The notes: generated by a model from the sequence alone, not told the origin. A stretch of DNA of 64,000 nucleotides from Streptomyces rugosispiralis (GCF_024505145.1 NZ_JANIAA010000010.1:178906-242905); one strand, 5' to 3'; shown: positions 32,160 through 40,455, counted from the first letter of the stretch. Translations and numbers: made by a program.

Positions 32160-33850
32160 CACCGCAGTACCCCGCCCGTACCGGCGGGCAGGTCCTGATC
32201 GACCAGCTCGTCCGGCATGGTGTCGACACCTTGTACGGCGTGCCCGGCGAGAGCTATCTCGCCGCGCTCGACGCCCTCCACGACGCCCCCGTCCGGATGG
32301 TCGTGTGCCGCCACGAGGGCGGCGCGGGCTATATGGCCGAGGCGTACGGCAAGCTCACCGGCCGACCGGGCGTGTGCTTCACCACCCGCGGCCCCGGCGC
32401 CACCAACGCCCTGGTCGCCCTGCACACCGCCGAGCAGGACGCCACCCCGCTCGTACTCTTCATCGGGCTGGTGCCACGCGGTCACACCGGCCGCCGCTCC
32501 TTCCAGGAGCTCGATCTGCGCGCCACCTTCGGCGCCTGCACCAAGCTCGTCGAGACCGTCGACGACGCCGCCCGGATCCCCGAACACCTCGCCCGCGCCT
32601 TCGCCACCGCCACCGGCGGCCGCCCCGGCCCGGTCGTCCTCGGACTGCCCGAGGACATGCTGACCGATGCGGTACGGGTGGCCGACGCGGCCCCGGCTCC
32701 GGCGCCCGAGGGTGCCGTGTCCCCGGCCCAACTCGACTGCCTCACCGACCTGCTGGCGTCGGCGGAACGTCCGCTCGCGCTGCTCGGCGGCAGCCGCTGG
32801 ACCCCCGGGGCCCGAGCGGACGTCCGGGCCTGGGCCGAGGCGTGGTCCCTGCCGGTCGCGGTCGACTTCCGCTGCCAGGACCTCTTCGACAACGACAGCG
32901 AGGTCTACGCCGGAGCCCTCGGCTACGGCCGCTCCGACGCGCTCGCCACCCGGCTGCGCGACGCCGATCTGCTGATCTGCGTGGGCGCCGCGCCCGGCGA
33001 CGTCACCACGGACGGCTTCACCCTGCTGCCCGCCGGCGGACCGGGCCCGCGCATCGTGCTGGCCCTCCCCGAACCCGGCGCCCCCGGGCTGCTGCGCGCC
33101 CCCGGCCTCACCCTGCTCGCCGCGCCGGACGCCTTCGGCCGCGCCGTACGGGATCTGGCCCCCGCCGGACCCGTGGCATGGGCCGCGCTGACCAAGGAGG
33201 ACCGCGCCGCCCACCTCGCACACCGCACCCCCGTCCACGACGACGACCCGCTCGACCTCGGCGCCGTCTTCGCCGAACTGGACTCCCGGCTGCCACCGGA
33301 CACCATCGTCACCTTCGGCGCCGGAAACCACGCCCTATGGGCCCAGCGCTTCCTCACCTACCGGGACGGCTCCCGGCAACTCGCCCCGCGCAACGGCTCC
33401 ATGGGGTACGGCATCCCCGCCGCGGTGGCCGCGGCCATCGCCCACCCCGGCCGCCAGGTGGTCTCCGTCGCCGGAGACGGCTGCTTCCTGATGAACGGCC
33501 AGGAACTCGCCACCGCGGTGGCCAACGGCGCCACCCCGCTCATCCTCCTCGTCGCCAACGGCACGTACGGCACCATCCGGCAGCACCAGGAGCAGCACTA
33601 CCCCGGCCGGGTCAGCGGCACCGGCCTGGTCAACCCCGACTTCGCCGCCTACGCCCGCGCCTTCGGCGCGCACGGCGAAACCGTCACCACCACCGAGGAG
33701 TTCGCCCCCGCCCTCGAACGCGCTCTCGCCGTCGGCACCGCCGCCCTCATCGAGCTGCGGACCGAGGGCCGGCTGGCCCCCGGAGAAACCGTCGCCACCA
33801 CCGGACCCGCCGCCCACCCCGCCCAAGGAGCCCCCGGATGTCCGAACTGA
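32156..33850 (+). CDS. ThDP-dependent 2-oxoacid decarboxylase-like enzyme
   Basis: The 564-residue protein of the acetolactate synthase/benzoylformate decarboxylase family has the Pyr-domain catalytic Glu54 in VCRHEGGAGYMAEAYGK. Next come the middle nucleotide-binding-like domain and the PP-domain motif GDGCFLMNGQELATAVANGATPLILLVANGTYGTI (about residues 440-474) for Mg-ThDP. Family activities include 2-oxoacid decarboxylation, carboligation and oxalyl-CoA chemistry. Its size and its coupling to an aminobutyraldehyde-type dehydrogenase gene (13-bp overlap) recall the AruI/KauB pair for 2-ketoarginine in Pseudomonas; this is inference. Confidence 0.75.
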   Translation: MTPQYPARTGGQVLIDQLVRHGVDTLYGVPGESYLAALDALHDAPVRMVVCRHEGGAGYMAEAYGKLTGRPGVCFTTRGPGATNALVALHTAEQDATPLVLFIGLVPRGHTGRRSFQELDLRATFGACTKLVETVDDAARIPEHLARAFATATGGRPGPVVLGLPEDMLTDAVRVADAAPAPAPEGAVSPAQLDCLTDLLASAERPLALLGGSRWTPGARADVRAWAEAWSLPVAVDFRCQDLFDNDSEVYAGALGYGRSDALATRLRDADLLICVGAAPGDVTTDGFTLLPAGGPGPRIVLALPEPGAPGLLRAPGLTLLAAPDAFGRAVRDLAPAGPVAWAALTKEDRAAHLAHRTPVHDDDPLDLGAVFAELDSRLPPDTIVTFGAGNHALWAQRFLTYRDGSRQLAPRNGSMGYGIPAAVAAAIAHPGRQVVSVAGDGCFLMNGQELATAVANGATPLILLVANGTYGTIRQHQEQHYPGRVSGTGLVNPDFAAYARAFGAHGETVTTTEEFAPALERALAVGTAALIELRTEGRLAPGETVATTGPAAHPAQGAPGCPN

Positions 33851-35265
33851 CCCTGCACAACGTCGTCGACGGTGAAACCGTGGCCGTGGACGGGCGCATG
33901 GACCTGACCGACCCCGCCACCGGCGAGATCTACGGCACCGCGCCCCGGTCCACCGCCACCGACGTGGACACCGCGGTCGCCGCCGCCCGCCGCGCCTTCA
34001 CCACCTGGCGCCGCACCACCCCCGCCCAGCGCCAGGACGCCCTGCTGCGCCTGGCCGACCTCGTCGCCGAGAACGCCGACCGGCTGCTGGACGCGGAGGT
34101 GCGGAGCACCGGCAAACCGCGCGCGACCACCCGGACCGTGGAACTCGACCGGTGCGTGGACCAGATGCGCTTCTTCGCCGGGGCGGCCCGGGTCCTGGAG
34201 GGGCTGGCCGCCGGGGAGTACGCCGAAGGCCACACCTCCTACCTCCGGCGGGAGCCGGTGGGCGTCATCGGCCAGGTGACCCCGTGGAACTACCCGCTGA
34301 TGATGGCCGTGTGGAAGCTGGGCCCGGCGCTGGCCGCGGGCAACACCGTCGTCCTGAAGCCGTCCGACACCACGCCCTGGTCCACCGTGCTCCTCGGCGA
34401 GCTGGCCGCCCGGGTCCTCCCGCCCGGTGTCGTCAACATCGTCTGCGGCGACCGGGACACCGGCCGGGCCCTGGTCTCCCACCCGGACATCGACATGATC
34501 GCCATCACCGGCAGCACCCGGGCCGGATCGGAGGTCATGAGCGCCGCCGCGGCGGACCTGAAGAACATCCACCTGGAGCTCGGCGGAAAGGCCCCCGCGA
34601 TCGTCTTCGCCGACATCGATCCGGTGCGCACCGCCCGCGCCCTGGCCGACGGCGCGTTCTTCAACGCGGGCCAGGACTGTACGGCGATCACCCGAGTGCT
34701 CGTCCAGCGCGAGGCCCATGACGCGCTGCTGGCCGCCCTGATCGCCGCGGCGCGCGACACCCACACCGGAGCACCGCCGGACGGCGCCTTCTACGGTCCG
34801 CTCAACAATGCCGACCAGGCCGAACGGGTGGCCTCGGTGATCGCCGGGCTGCCCGCCCACGCGGTGGTGGAGACCGGCGGCACCCGCCTGGACCGGCCCG
34901 GCTACTTCTTCGCCCCGACCGTGGTCTCCGGGGTGCGGCAGGACGACGCCGTGGTCCAGCGGGAGACCTTCGGCCCGGTCGTCACCGTCCAGCCCTTCGA
35001 CACCGAGGAAGAGGCCCTGGAGCTGGCCAACGGGGTCGACTACGGCCTGGCCTCCAGCGTGTGGACCACCGACCTGGGCCGCGCGACCCGGATCGGGGCC
35101 GAGCTGGACTTCGGCTGCGTATGGCTCAACTGCCACCAGGTGATCCTGGCCGAGCTGCCGCACGGCGGATACAAGCAGTCGGGCGCCGGGCGGGATCTCA
35201 GCCGCTACGGCTTCGACGACTACACCCGGGTCAAGCATGTGATGGTCGCCCACACCGCGCCCTGA
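33838..35265 (+). CDS. NAD-dependent aldehyde dehydrogenase, aminobutyraldehyde dehydrogenase-like
   Basis: The 475-residue protein starts MSELTLHNVVDGETVAVDGR at ATG 33838, with AAGGAG upstream. Catalytic Glu247 is in HLELGGKAP and Cys281 in NAGQDCTAITRV; GQDCTA is characteristic of gamma-aminobutyraldehyde/betaine-aldehyde-type enzymes (PatD/YdcW, KauB). TPWNYPLMMAVWKLGPALAAGN and ITGSTRAGSEV form the coenzyme site. It would oxidise an omega-amino, guanidino or ureido aldehyde made by the preceding decarboxylase. The start overlaps the end of the upstream gene by 13 bp. Confidence 0.85.
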   Translation: MSELTLHNVVDGETVAVDGRMDLTDPATGEIYGTAPRSTATDVDTAVAAARRAFTTWRRTTPAQRQDALLRLADLVAENADRLLDAEVRSTGKPRATTRTVELDRCVDQMRFFAGAARVLEGLAAGEYAEGHTSYLRREPVGVIGQVTPWNYPLMMAVWKLGPALAAGNTVVLKPSDTTPWSTVLLGELAARVLPPGVVNIVCGDRDTGRALVSHPDIDMIAITGSTRAGSEVMSAAAADLKNIHLELGGKAPAIVFADIDPVRTARALADGAFFNAGQDCTAITRVLVQREAHDALLAALIAAARDTHTGAPPDGAFYGPLNNADQAERVASVIAGLPAHAVVETGGTRLDRPGYFFAPTVVSGVRQDDAVVQRETFGPVVTVQPFDTEEEALELANGVDYGLASSVWTTDLGRATRIGAELDFGCVWLNCHQVILAELPHGGYKQSGAGRDLSRYGFDDYTRVKHVMVAHTAP

Positions 35266-35330
35266 GCCCGCCACCGTTCGCCCGGCGCTGCCGACACGGA
35301 TTCCCCTCCCCGCCCCGGAAAGGAACATTC

Positions 35331-35726
35331 ATGACCGACCCCGGCCCGTTCCCCGCCGAAGCCGCTGTCGACCGCTATTTCGCCGCCGTCGCCGCCCGCG
35401 ACGCGGCCGCCTGGGCGGCCAACTTCGCGGCCGAGGGCAGCAGCGAGGACCCGGTGGGAGGGGAACCGGCGATCGGCCGGGAGGCCCTCCGGGCCTTCCA
35501 GCAGTCCATCTTCGACGCCTTCCCGGTCATGGTCCTCACCCCGCGCGCCCGCTACTTCGGCGCGAACCAGGCAGCCGTCACCTGGACCTGCCATGTCGAG
35601 ACGGACGGCCGCGCCGCCGACTTCGACGGCGTCAACACCTACGAGGTGGACGAGGAGGGCCGCATCACACGGCAGAAGGCGTTCTGGGACATGGCAGGCG
35701 TCCAGCGCCGCCTCGCGCGGGATTGA
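35331..35726 (+). CDS. SnoaL-like/NTF2-fold protein
   Basis: The 131-residue protein starts MTDPGPFPAEAAVDRYFAAV at ATG 35331, with AAAGGAAC upstream. It has the SnoaL_2 pattern: VDRYFAAVAARDAAAWAANF, EDPVGGEPAIGREALRAFQ and VNTYEVDEEGRITRQKAFWD. The cone-shaped NTF2 fold may act as an isomerase, hydrolase or ligand binder. It is the last gene of the urease-like operon, 65 bp after the aldehyde dehydrogenase gene. Its role there is unknown. Confidence 0.8.
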   Translation: MTDPGPFPAEAAVDRYFAAVAARDAAAWAANFAAEGSSEDPVGGEPAIGREALRAFQQSIFDAFPVMVLTPRARYFGANQAAVTWTCHVETDGRAADFDGVNTYEVDEEGRITRQKAFWDMAGVQRRLARD

Positions 35727-35736
35727 CGCGCCGGGG

Positions 35737-36003
35737 TCAGTCGCGCGAGTTGCCGAACAGGAGACGGTACGCGACGAGGAGCACGAGAGAGCCGCCGATG
35801 GCCGCACCCCATGTATAGAGGTCGAAGAACTGCTTCTCCACGGGGCGGTCGAGGAATCGAGCGGACATCCAGCCGCCTATGAAGGCGCCCGCGATGCCGA
35901 TGAGGGTGGTTCCGATGAGGCCGCCCGGGTCACGTCCCGGCAGAAGGACCTTGGCGATGGCCCCGGCGAGGAGGCCGAGGATGATCCAGCTGACGATGCC
36001 CAC
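35737..36003 (-). CDS. GlsB/YeaQ/YmgE family stress membrane protein
   Basis: The 88-residue protein starts VGIVSWIILGLLAGAIAKVL at GTG 36003, with GGAGG 8 nt upstream. Three membrane helices are rich in small residues, with LLPGRDPGGLIGTTLIGIAGAFIGGW, the transglycosylase-associated protein family signature. These small membrane proteins are induced by envelope and general stress. The palindrome at 36066-36075 lies 63 bp upstream, tying it to the neighbouring ArsR-controlled set. Confidence 0.85.
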   Translation of the reverse strand: MGIVSWIILGLLAGAIAKVLLPGRDPGGLIGTTLIGIAGAFIGGWMSARFLDRPVEKQFFDLYTWGAAIGGSLVLLVAYRLLFGNSRD

Positions 36004-36065
36004 GTGGGTGTCCTCCATCCGGTCCGGCCAAGTTGGGACCACCTGGCCGGGAGCAGTATTGCTTG

Positions 36066-36075
36066 GTTGCGCAAC
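36066..36075. promoter_or_regulatory. TTGCGCAA palindrome upstream of glsB-like gene
   Basis: GTTGCGCAAC, a perfect 10-bp palindrome, is one of five copies of RTTGCGCAAY in the island 36-43 kb. It lies in the promoter region of the leftward GlsB-like gene and 175 bp before the rightward ArsR gene. Confidence 0.65.
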
Positions 36076-36189
36076 TTTACAGATAGTAGGGAAGACGCGT
36101 GTGGGGGTGTCCGCGGTTGCGTACACACCGGTTGATCAGGCCCGGTGCCGCTGAGGCCACGAAGCGTTTGAGCGATGTGTCCGAACCGG

Positions 36190-36203
36190 ACGCCTAGACT
36201 GGG
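36190..36203 (+). promoter_or_regulatory. Promoter element shared by the two ArsR paralogues (copy 1)
   Basis: ACGCCTAGACTGGG contains a -10-like TAGACT and lies 47 bp before GTG 36250. The same 14 bases occur upstream of the paralogous ArsR gene at 44955 in the equivalent orientation and spacing. Confidence 0.6.
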
Positions 36204-36249
36204 CGCCGCGGACGCGAGGCGATGACCAGGACAGGACAGGGAGAGGGCT

Positions 36250-36612
36250 GTGGCGGCAGGCGAGGGTGGCTTCGAGGATCCACCCGCCGAGGTGCTGGCG
36301 GAGGCCGCCGCCGCGTTCGGGCTCCTGGCGTCCTCGGCTCGGCTGCACATCATGTGGACCTTGGCGCAGGGGGAGAGCGATGTGACCCATCTCGCCGACC
36401 GGCTGGGTGGGGCCCTGCCAGCGGTCAGTCAGCACCTGTCGAAGCTGAAGCTCGCCGGGCTTGTCCGTTCCCGTCGCGAGGGGCGGCGCCAGGTCTACTT
36501 CGTGGACGACCCCGACGTGGTGACCGTGGTGCGGCTGATGGTCGGCCAGCTGGCCGCCCGCGCCGAAGCGGCGTCCCCACCGGTGGGCGGACTGCGTGGG
36601 ACCGGTGCCTGA
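36250..36612 (+). CDS. ArsR family transcriptional regulator (paralogue 1)
   Basis: The 120-residue protein starts at GTG 36250 with GGGAGAGG upstream. The winged helix is AAAAFGLLASSARLHIMWTLAQGESDVTHLADRLGGALPAVSQHLSKLKLAGLVRSRREGRRQVYFV. The metal-sensing ELCVCDL position reads ESDVTHL and the protein has no Cys, so classic alpha-3 metal sensing is unlikely. It is about 75-80 percent identical by eye to the protein at 44587-44955. Its 3' end overlaps the P-type ATPase gene, which it probably controls together with the TTGCGCAA promoters. Confidence 0.9.
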   Translation: MAAGEGGFEDPPAEVLAEAAAAFGLLASSARLHIMWTLAQGESDVTHLADRLGGALPAVSQHLSKLKLAGLVRSRREGRRQVYFVDDPDVVTVVRLMVGQLAARAEAASPPVGGLRGTGA

Positions 36613-39277
36613 GTCTGCTGCGGCCTCGGAACCGGGCGCCGAAGCGCTCGTTCCCGGGTTCGTGCCGGGGCCGGGGAGCGGCTCACCCGTCGATGCCGTC
36701 GCCGGTCGGGCGACGAGCGCCCCGACCGTACTCCAGGTGCTGCGGCGGCTGGACAGTGGCCCACGTGGGCTGACTGAGGCGCAGGCTGAGGAACGCGCGG
36801 TTCGCTTCGGGGCGAACACCCTTCCGGCCCGGTGCGAGGCCTCCTGGCCGCGGCTGTTCGTGCACAGCCTGCGGGACCCGTTCACCACGGTGCTGCTGTG
36901 CCTCGGGCTGGTGTCGGCGGCCGTCGCCTCGTGGGGGACCGCGTGCGTGATCCTCCTGCTGGTCGCGGTCAGCTGTGTGCTGCGGGCGTCCGGCGAGCAC
37001 CGGGCGGACCGATCCATGGCCGCGCTGCGCGGACTGGTCGCCACCACCGCCACTGTGCTGCGCCGCGCCGAGGAGGGCGATGCGCCGGTGGCCCGGGAGA
37101 TCCCCGTGGAGGAGGTGGTGCCCGGCGATGTGATCCGGCTCGGTCCCGGCGACCTGGTCCCGGCCGACGTACGGCTCCTGCGCGCATACGGCCTGTCCGT
37201 GCACCAGGCCGCGCTCACCGGCGAGTCAGCCCCCGTCGCGAAGGCCGCGGCCGACACGACGGGCGCGGCCTACGGCGGCGTGTTCGGCCGACCGCAGATG
37301 TGCTTCCAGGGCAGCAGCGTCGTTTCCGGCACCGGTACGGCCATCGTCGTCGCGACGGGCAGGCGGACGCGGTTCGCCGCCGCCCACGGCGGCCTGGGCG
37401 CCCAGCGCGAGCCGAGCGCCTTCGACCGCTCCGTGCATGGCATCTCCTGGATCCTGATCCGGTTCATGCTGTTGACCCCGCCGCTGGTTCTCATGGTGAA
37501 CGCGGCGTTGCGCGGCCGGGGTCTGGAGACGCTGCCGTTCGCCGTCGCGGTGGCGGTCGGGCTGACGCCGGAGATGTTGCCGGTCATCGTCACCACCTGC
37601 CTGGCTCGCGGAGCCTCGCTGCTGGCCCGTGCCCACGGGGTGATCGTCAAACGGCTGCCCGCGCTGCACGACCTCGGCGCCGTCGACGTGCTGTGCCTGG
37701 ACAAGACCGGCACGCTCACCAAGGACCGCCCTGTCGTCGACCGCGCCCTGGGCCCGGACGGCGAGGACGGCCCCGAGGTCTTGCGCTGGGCCGCCGTGAA
37801 CGCCTGGTGGACCCTCCAGCTCGCCGACCTGCCCACCCCGGACGCCCTCGACGAGGCGATCCTCGACGCCGCCGACGAGGACGACCTCATGGCGTACGAC
37901 GGAACAGCGGCCATCCCGTTCGACCCGGTACGCCGCCTCGCCACCGCGGTCGTCCGCACGCCGGGCCGGCTGGGCAGCCACACCCTGGTCGTCAAGGGAG
38001 CCGTTGAGGCCGTCCTGGTGCGCTGCGCGGTGACGGAGGACGAGCGCGAGCGGCTGCTGGCCCTCGCCGCCCACCAGGCGGATGCCGGTCTGCGGGTGCT
38101 GGCTGTCGCCACCGCCGAACGTCCGGCCCGCGTCCGCGACTACACCCCGGCCGATGAGCGTGGTCTGACCTTCCAGGGCTTCGTCACCTTGCGGGACGCG
38201 CTCGCACCCACCGCCGCCGACGCGCTGAAGGTCCTGGCCGACCGGGGGGTCGCCGTCAAGATCCTCACCGGCGACCATCCCAAGACCGCCGCTCGTGCCT
38301 GCCGCGACCTGGGCATCCCTGTCGCCTCGGACAGTGTCTTCACCGCCGACCGCGTCGACGGCCTCAGCGACACCGAGCTCGCGCACGCCGCCGCCCGTAC
38401 TGTCGTCTTCGCCCGCTGCACTCCCGAGCACAAGGCCCGGATCGCCACTGCCCTGCGCTCCAGCGGGCACACCGTCGGCTTCCTCGGGGACGGCGTCAAC
38501 GACCTGCCCGCACTCCGCGCCGCCGACATCGGCATCGCCCCCCGCGACGCCGTGGCCATCGCCCGCGAGGCCGCCGACGTCGTGCTCGCCGAGAAGGATC
38601 TCACCGCGATCGACCGCGCCATCACGGCGGGACGCCACTCCGGCGGCAACATCGCCACGTACCTGCGCGTCACGCTGTCCTCGAACCTCGGCAACGTGAT
38701 CGCGATGCTCACCGCCGGGCTTCTCCTCCCCTTCTTGCCGATGCTCCCGGTGCAGGTCCTGGCCCAGAACCTGTGCTTCGACGCGGCGCAGCTCGCTTTC
38801 GCCTACGACCGCCCGCACAAGGCGGTGCTGCGTCGCCCGACCCGGCTTCGCCCCCGCGACCTGCTGCGCTTCATCGCAGGCTTCGGGGCCCTCAACGCGG
38901 TCGCCGACCTGGCCACTTTCGCCGTGCTCGCGTTCACTCTCCACGGCCCCGACGCCCTGGACGACGAGGCGGTGTTCCACTCCGGCTGGTTCACCGAGAA
39001 CCTGCTCACCCAGGCCCTGGTGATGCTGCTCCTGCGTACCGGTCGCCGCGGCGCCGAGGGCCGCACGCCGGGCACGGTCGGCTGGGCGGCAGCCGCGCTG
39101 ACCGTGGTAGGACTGCTGGTGCCGGTCTCTCCGCTGGGCTCCTTCTTCGGCCTCACGCCTCTGCCGGTCCTCTACTACCCCCTGCTCGGGGCCGTCCTGG
39201 CGCTCTACGCGGCCGCGCTGATGGCAGCCCGGACACGTTACGAGCGGCTGGGGGCCGGCCTCCGCGTGGGGCCGTGA
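36596..39277 (+). CDS. P-type ATPase, magnesium-transporter (MgtA) type
   Basis: The 893-residue protein starts at GTG 36596 or GTG 36605, overlapping the ArsR gene. P-type ATPase motifs are seen in order: TGES in the actuator domain (about residue 213), the membrane motif GLTPEMLPVIV (about 322-332), the phosphorylated Asp in CLDKTGTLT (about 371), the nucleotide domain with KGAVEAVL, ILTGDHP (about 560) and GDGVNDLPALRAADIGI (about 633). GLTPEMLP is typical of type IIIB Mg pumps. It has ten predicted helices. It would import Mg2+ or a similar divalent ion at ATP cost. Direct control by ArsR rather than by PhoP or an mgt leader is unusual. Confidence 0.85.
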   Translation: MGPVPESAAASEPGAEALVPGFVPGPGSGSPVDAVAGRATSAPTVLQVLRRLDSGPRGLTEAQAEERAVRFGANTLPARCEASWPRLFVHSLRDPFTTVLLCLGLVSAAVASWGTACVILLLVAVSCVLRASGEHRADRSMAALRGLVATTATVLRRAEEGDAPVAREIPVEEVVPGDVIRLGPGDLVPADVRLLRAYGLSVHQAALTGESAPVAKAAADTTGAAYGGVFGRPQMCFQGSSVVSGTGTAIVVATGRRTRFAAAHGGLGAQREPSAFDRSVHGISWILIRFMLLTPPLVLMVNAALRGRGLETLPFAVAVAVGLTPEMLPVIVTTCLARGASLLARAHGVIVKRLPALHDLGAVDVLCLDKTGTLTKDRPVVDRALGPDGEDGPEVLRWAAVNAWWTLQLADLPTPDALDEAILDAADEDDLMAYDGTAAIPFDPVRRLATAVVRTPGRLGSHTLVVKGAVEAVLVRCAVTEDERERLLALAAHQADAGLRVLAVATAERPARVRDYTPADERGLTFQGFVTLRDALAPTAADALKVLADRGVAVKILTGDHPKTAARACRDLGIPVASDSVFTADRVDGLSDTELAHAAARTVVFARCTPEHKARIATALRSSGHTVGFLGDGVNDLPALRAADIGIAPRDAVAIAREAADVVLAEKDLTAIDRAITAGRHSGGNIATYLRVTLSSNLGNVIAMLTAGLLLPFLPMLPVQVLAQNLCFDAAQLAFAYDRPHKAVLRRPTRLRPRDLLRFIAGFGALNAVADLATFAVLAFTLHGPDALDDEAVFHSGWFTENLLTQALVMLLLRTGRRGAEGRTPGTVGWAAAALTVVGLLVPVSPLGSFFGLTPLPVLYYPLLGAVLALYAAALMAARTRYERLGAGLRVGP

Positions 39278-39283
39278 GACCTC

Positions 39284-39303
39284 GCTGCCGACGGTTTGGC
39301 AGC
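39284..39303 (+). terminator. Small hairpin after the P-type ATPase gene
   Basis: GCTGCC (39284-39289) and GGCAGC (39298-39303) can form a 6-bp stem 7 nt beyond the stop codon, followed by a second small GCC/GGC pairing. Weak terminator candidate. Confidence 0.35.
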
Positions 39304-39326
39304 CGGCTGTCCCAGCTTGACCCCCA

Positions 39327-39557
39327 TCAGGGACTCGCCGTGTCGAAGCCGTACCGCAGCGGCTCGTGTTCCACCCGGAGGTCCCGACGGTAGATGTACA
39401 ACGCTTCCGCGCGCACACCGCCTGGCGAGGCATCCACCTCGCAGGGGTAAGTCACCTGAATCGCCCGCGGCCGGCCGGTGACCCGGATTCGCAGTCCGTC
39501 CGCCGGACCGTCATCGAGTACCGCGGTTTCCTGTCCCGTTGCGTCGCTGGTTTCCAC
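39327..39557 (-). CDS. Small protein of unknown function
   Basis: The 76-residue product starts VETSDATGQETAVLDDGPAD at GTG 39557 and contains LRIRVTGRPRAIQVTYPCEV and ALYIYRRDLRVEHEPLRYGF, mostly beta in character. No domain is recognised and there is no signal peptide. No Shine-Dalgarno is seen. A TAAACT -10-like box ends 8-9 nt before the GTG, so the mRNA may be leaderless, with the TTGCGCAA palindrome (39574-39583) overlapping the promoter spacer. That placement supports the gene being real and part of the same regulon. Confidence 0.55.
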   Translation of the reverse strand: METSDATGQETAVLDDGPADGLRIRVTGRPRAIQVTYPCEVDASPGGVRAEALYIYRRDLRVEHEPLRYGFDTASP

Positions 39558-39573
39558 CCAAGACAGTTTAGAG

Positions 39574-39583
39574 GTTGCGCAAC
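39574..39583. promoter_or_regulatory. TTGCGCAA palindrome upstream of the 76-residue protein gene
   Basis: GTTGCGCAAC lies 17 bp upstream of GTG 39557, between a -35-like CTATAG and a -10-like TAAACT on the minus strand. Confidence 0.65.
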
Positions 39584-39662
39584 TATAGAATAGTTGTGTC
39601 CTGGGTCACACGCGCGCACTCCTCACACACGCGCACACGCGCCGTTCGATGGGAGGAGGCTC

Positions 39663-39687
39663 GTGCCGAGGCGGTCCGCCCCGGCAC
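39663..39687 (-). terminator. Hairpin after the MT0933-like gene
   Basis: GTGCCG (39663-39668) pairs with CGGCAC (39682-39687), with a further GGC/GCC inside and one mismatch. It lies 58 bp beyond the stop of the leftward gene ending at 39745. Confidence 0.4.
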
Positions 39688-39744
39688 GGCAACCGTGTGG
39701 TCCCGCCGCAGGCGCCGACCGCGGTTCGGGGTGAGTCGGGGCCG

Positions 39745-39942
39745 TCAGTCCTTCTTCTCACCGAGGCGCTCGACGAAGTCCTGCGCCTTGTCGACTCCCG
39801 TGTCGATCTTTTCGCTGTATTTGCCGCCGGTCTTGTCGTCGATGAAGTCGCCGGTTTTCTCCAGCCCCTCGGAGATCTTTCCGCCGTGACTCCCGGCGAG
39901 GTCCGCGGCCTTCTGCTTGAGGTTCTTCAACGCGTCGAACAT
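39745..39942 (-). CDS. MT0933-like (antitoxin-annotated) small helical protein
   Basis: The 65-residue hydrophilic protein starts MFDALKNLKQKAADLAGSHG at ATG 39942 and contains GKISEGLEKTGDFIDDKTGGKYSEKIDTGVDKAQDFV, matching the MT0933/Rv0909 family, which is annotated as antitoxin. The amphipathic repeats with DDKTGGKYSDKI-type core also recall CsbD-like stress proteins. No toxin gene of any known family lies beside it, so a toxin-antitoxin role is doubtful. GGAGGT lies about 10 nt before the start. Confidence 0.8.
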   Translation of the reverse strand: MFDALKNLKQKAADLAGSHGGKISEGLEKTGDFIDDKTGGKYSEKIDTGVDKAQDFVERLGEKKD

Positions 39943-40032
39943 CTTGTACGTATACCTCCGACTGATCTCGGTGTCGGCATGTCACTGCCGTCGGGGGTGG
40001 CGAGCAGGACCCTCCGCCCCGCACCCGCGGTC

Positions 40033-40254
40033 CTACTTCGTGGCGGATTCCAGCGAGGCGAGCGTGGAGGCCCACTGGAAGTACTTCAGATTGGCCAGAT
40101 CCGCCACCGTCTTGATGCCAAACGCCTCGCGCAGCAGCTCACCCTGCCGGTCCGACACGCCCTTCAGGGCGGAGGCGGGAGCCGCGAGGATCTCCGAGAG
40201 CTCCTTGTCGGCCCACGCCTTGTCCACCATGTTGCCAAGATCTATCGCAGCCAA
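40033..40254 (-). CDS. Small helix-hairpin-helix-like protein of unknown function
   Basis: The 73-residue product reads (M)AAIDLGNMVDKAWADKELSE and then LKGVSDRQGELLREAFGIKTVADLANLKYFQWASTLASLE. The latter part has the helix-hairpin-helix pattern of DUF4332/RPB-like modules. The start is placed at TTG 40254 because AGGAGG lies 5 nt upstream; ATG 40230 is in frame but has no ribosome site. Similar small proteins occur in other Streptomyces stress islands, but no function is known to me. Confidence 0.6.
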   Translation of the reverse strand: MAAIDLGNMVDKAWADKELSEILAAPASALKGVSDRQGELLREAFGIKTVADLANLKYFQWASTLASLESATK

Positions 40255-40455
40255 GCTGTCCTCCTGATACCGGCCGGGCGCCGTGGCGGCCCGGTGACCG
40301 CGTTCGCGGCCGAACGCAAAACTACAGCGATGTAGAGAAGGTTCCCCGACCGGAAGAGGAGCGCGTGCTTTCGGCCAGGTCGGCGCGCCCTGCCGCCGTA
40401 CGCGTACGCGATGGCGGGCCGACTCTTCTCCACCGCGACACCGTCGGGTTGTACA

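Noticed and set aside
32125..33837. Upstream extension of the aldehyde dehydrogenase frame to 1046 residues
   Set aside because: The first 571 residues are an out-of-frame reading of the ThDP enzyme gene; the dehydrogenase starts at ATG 33838.
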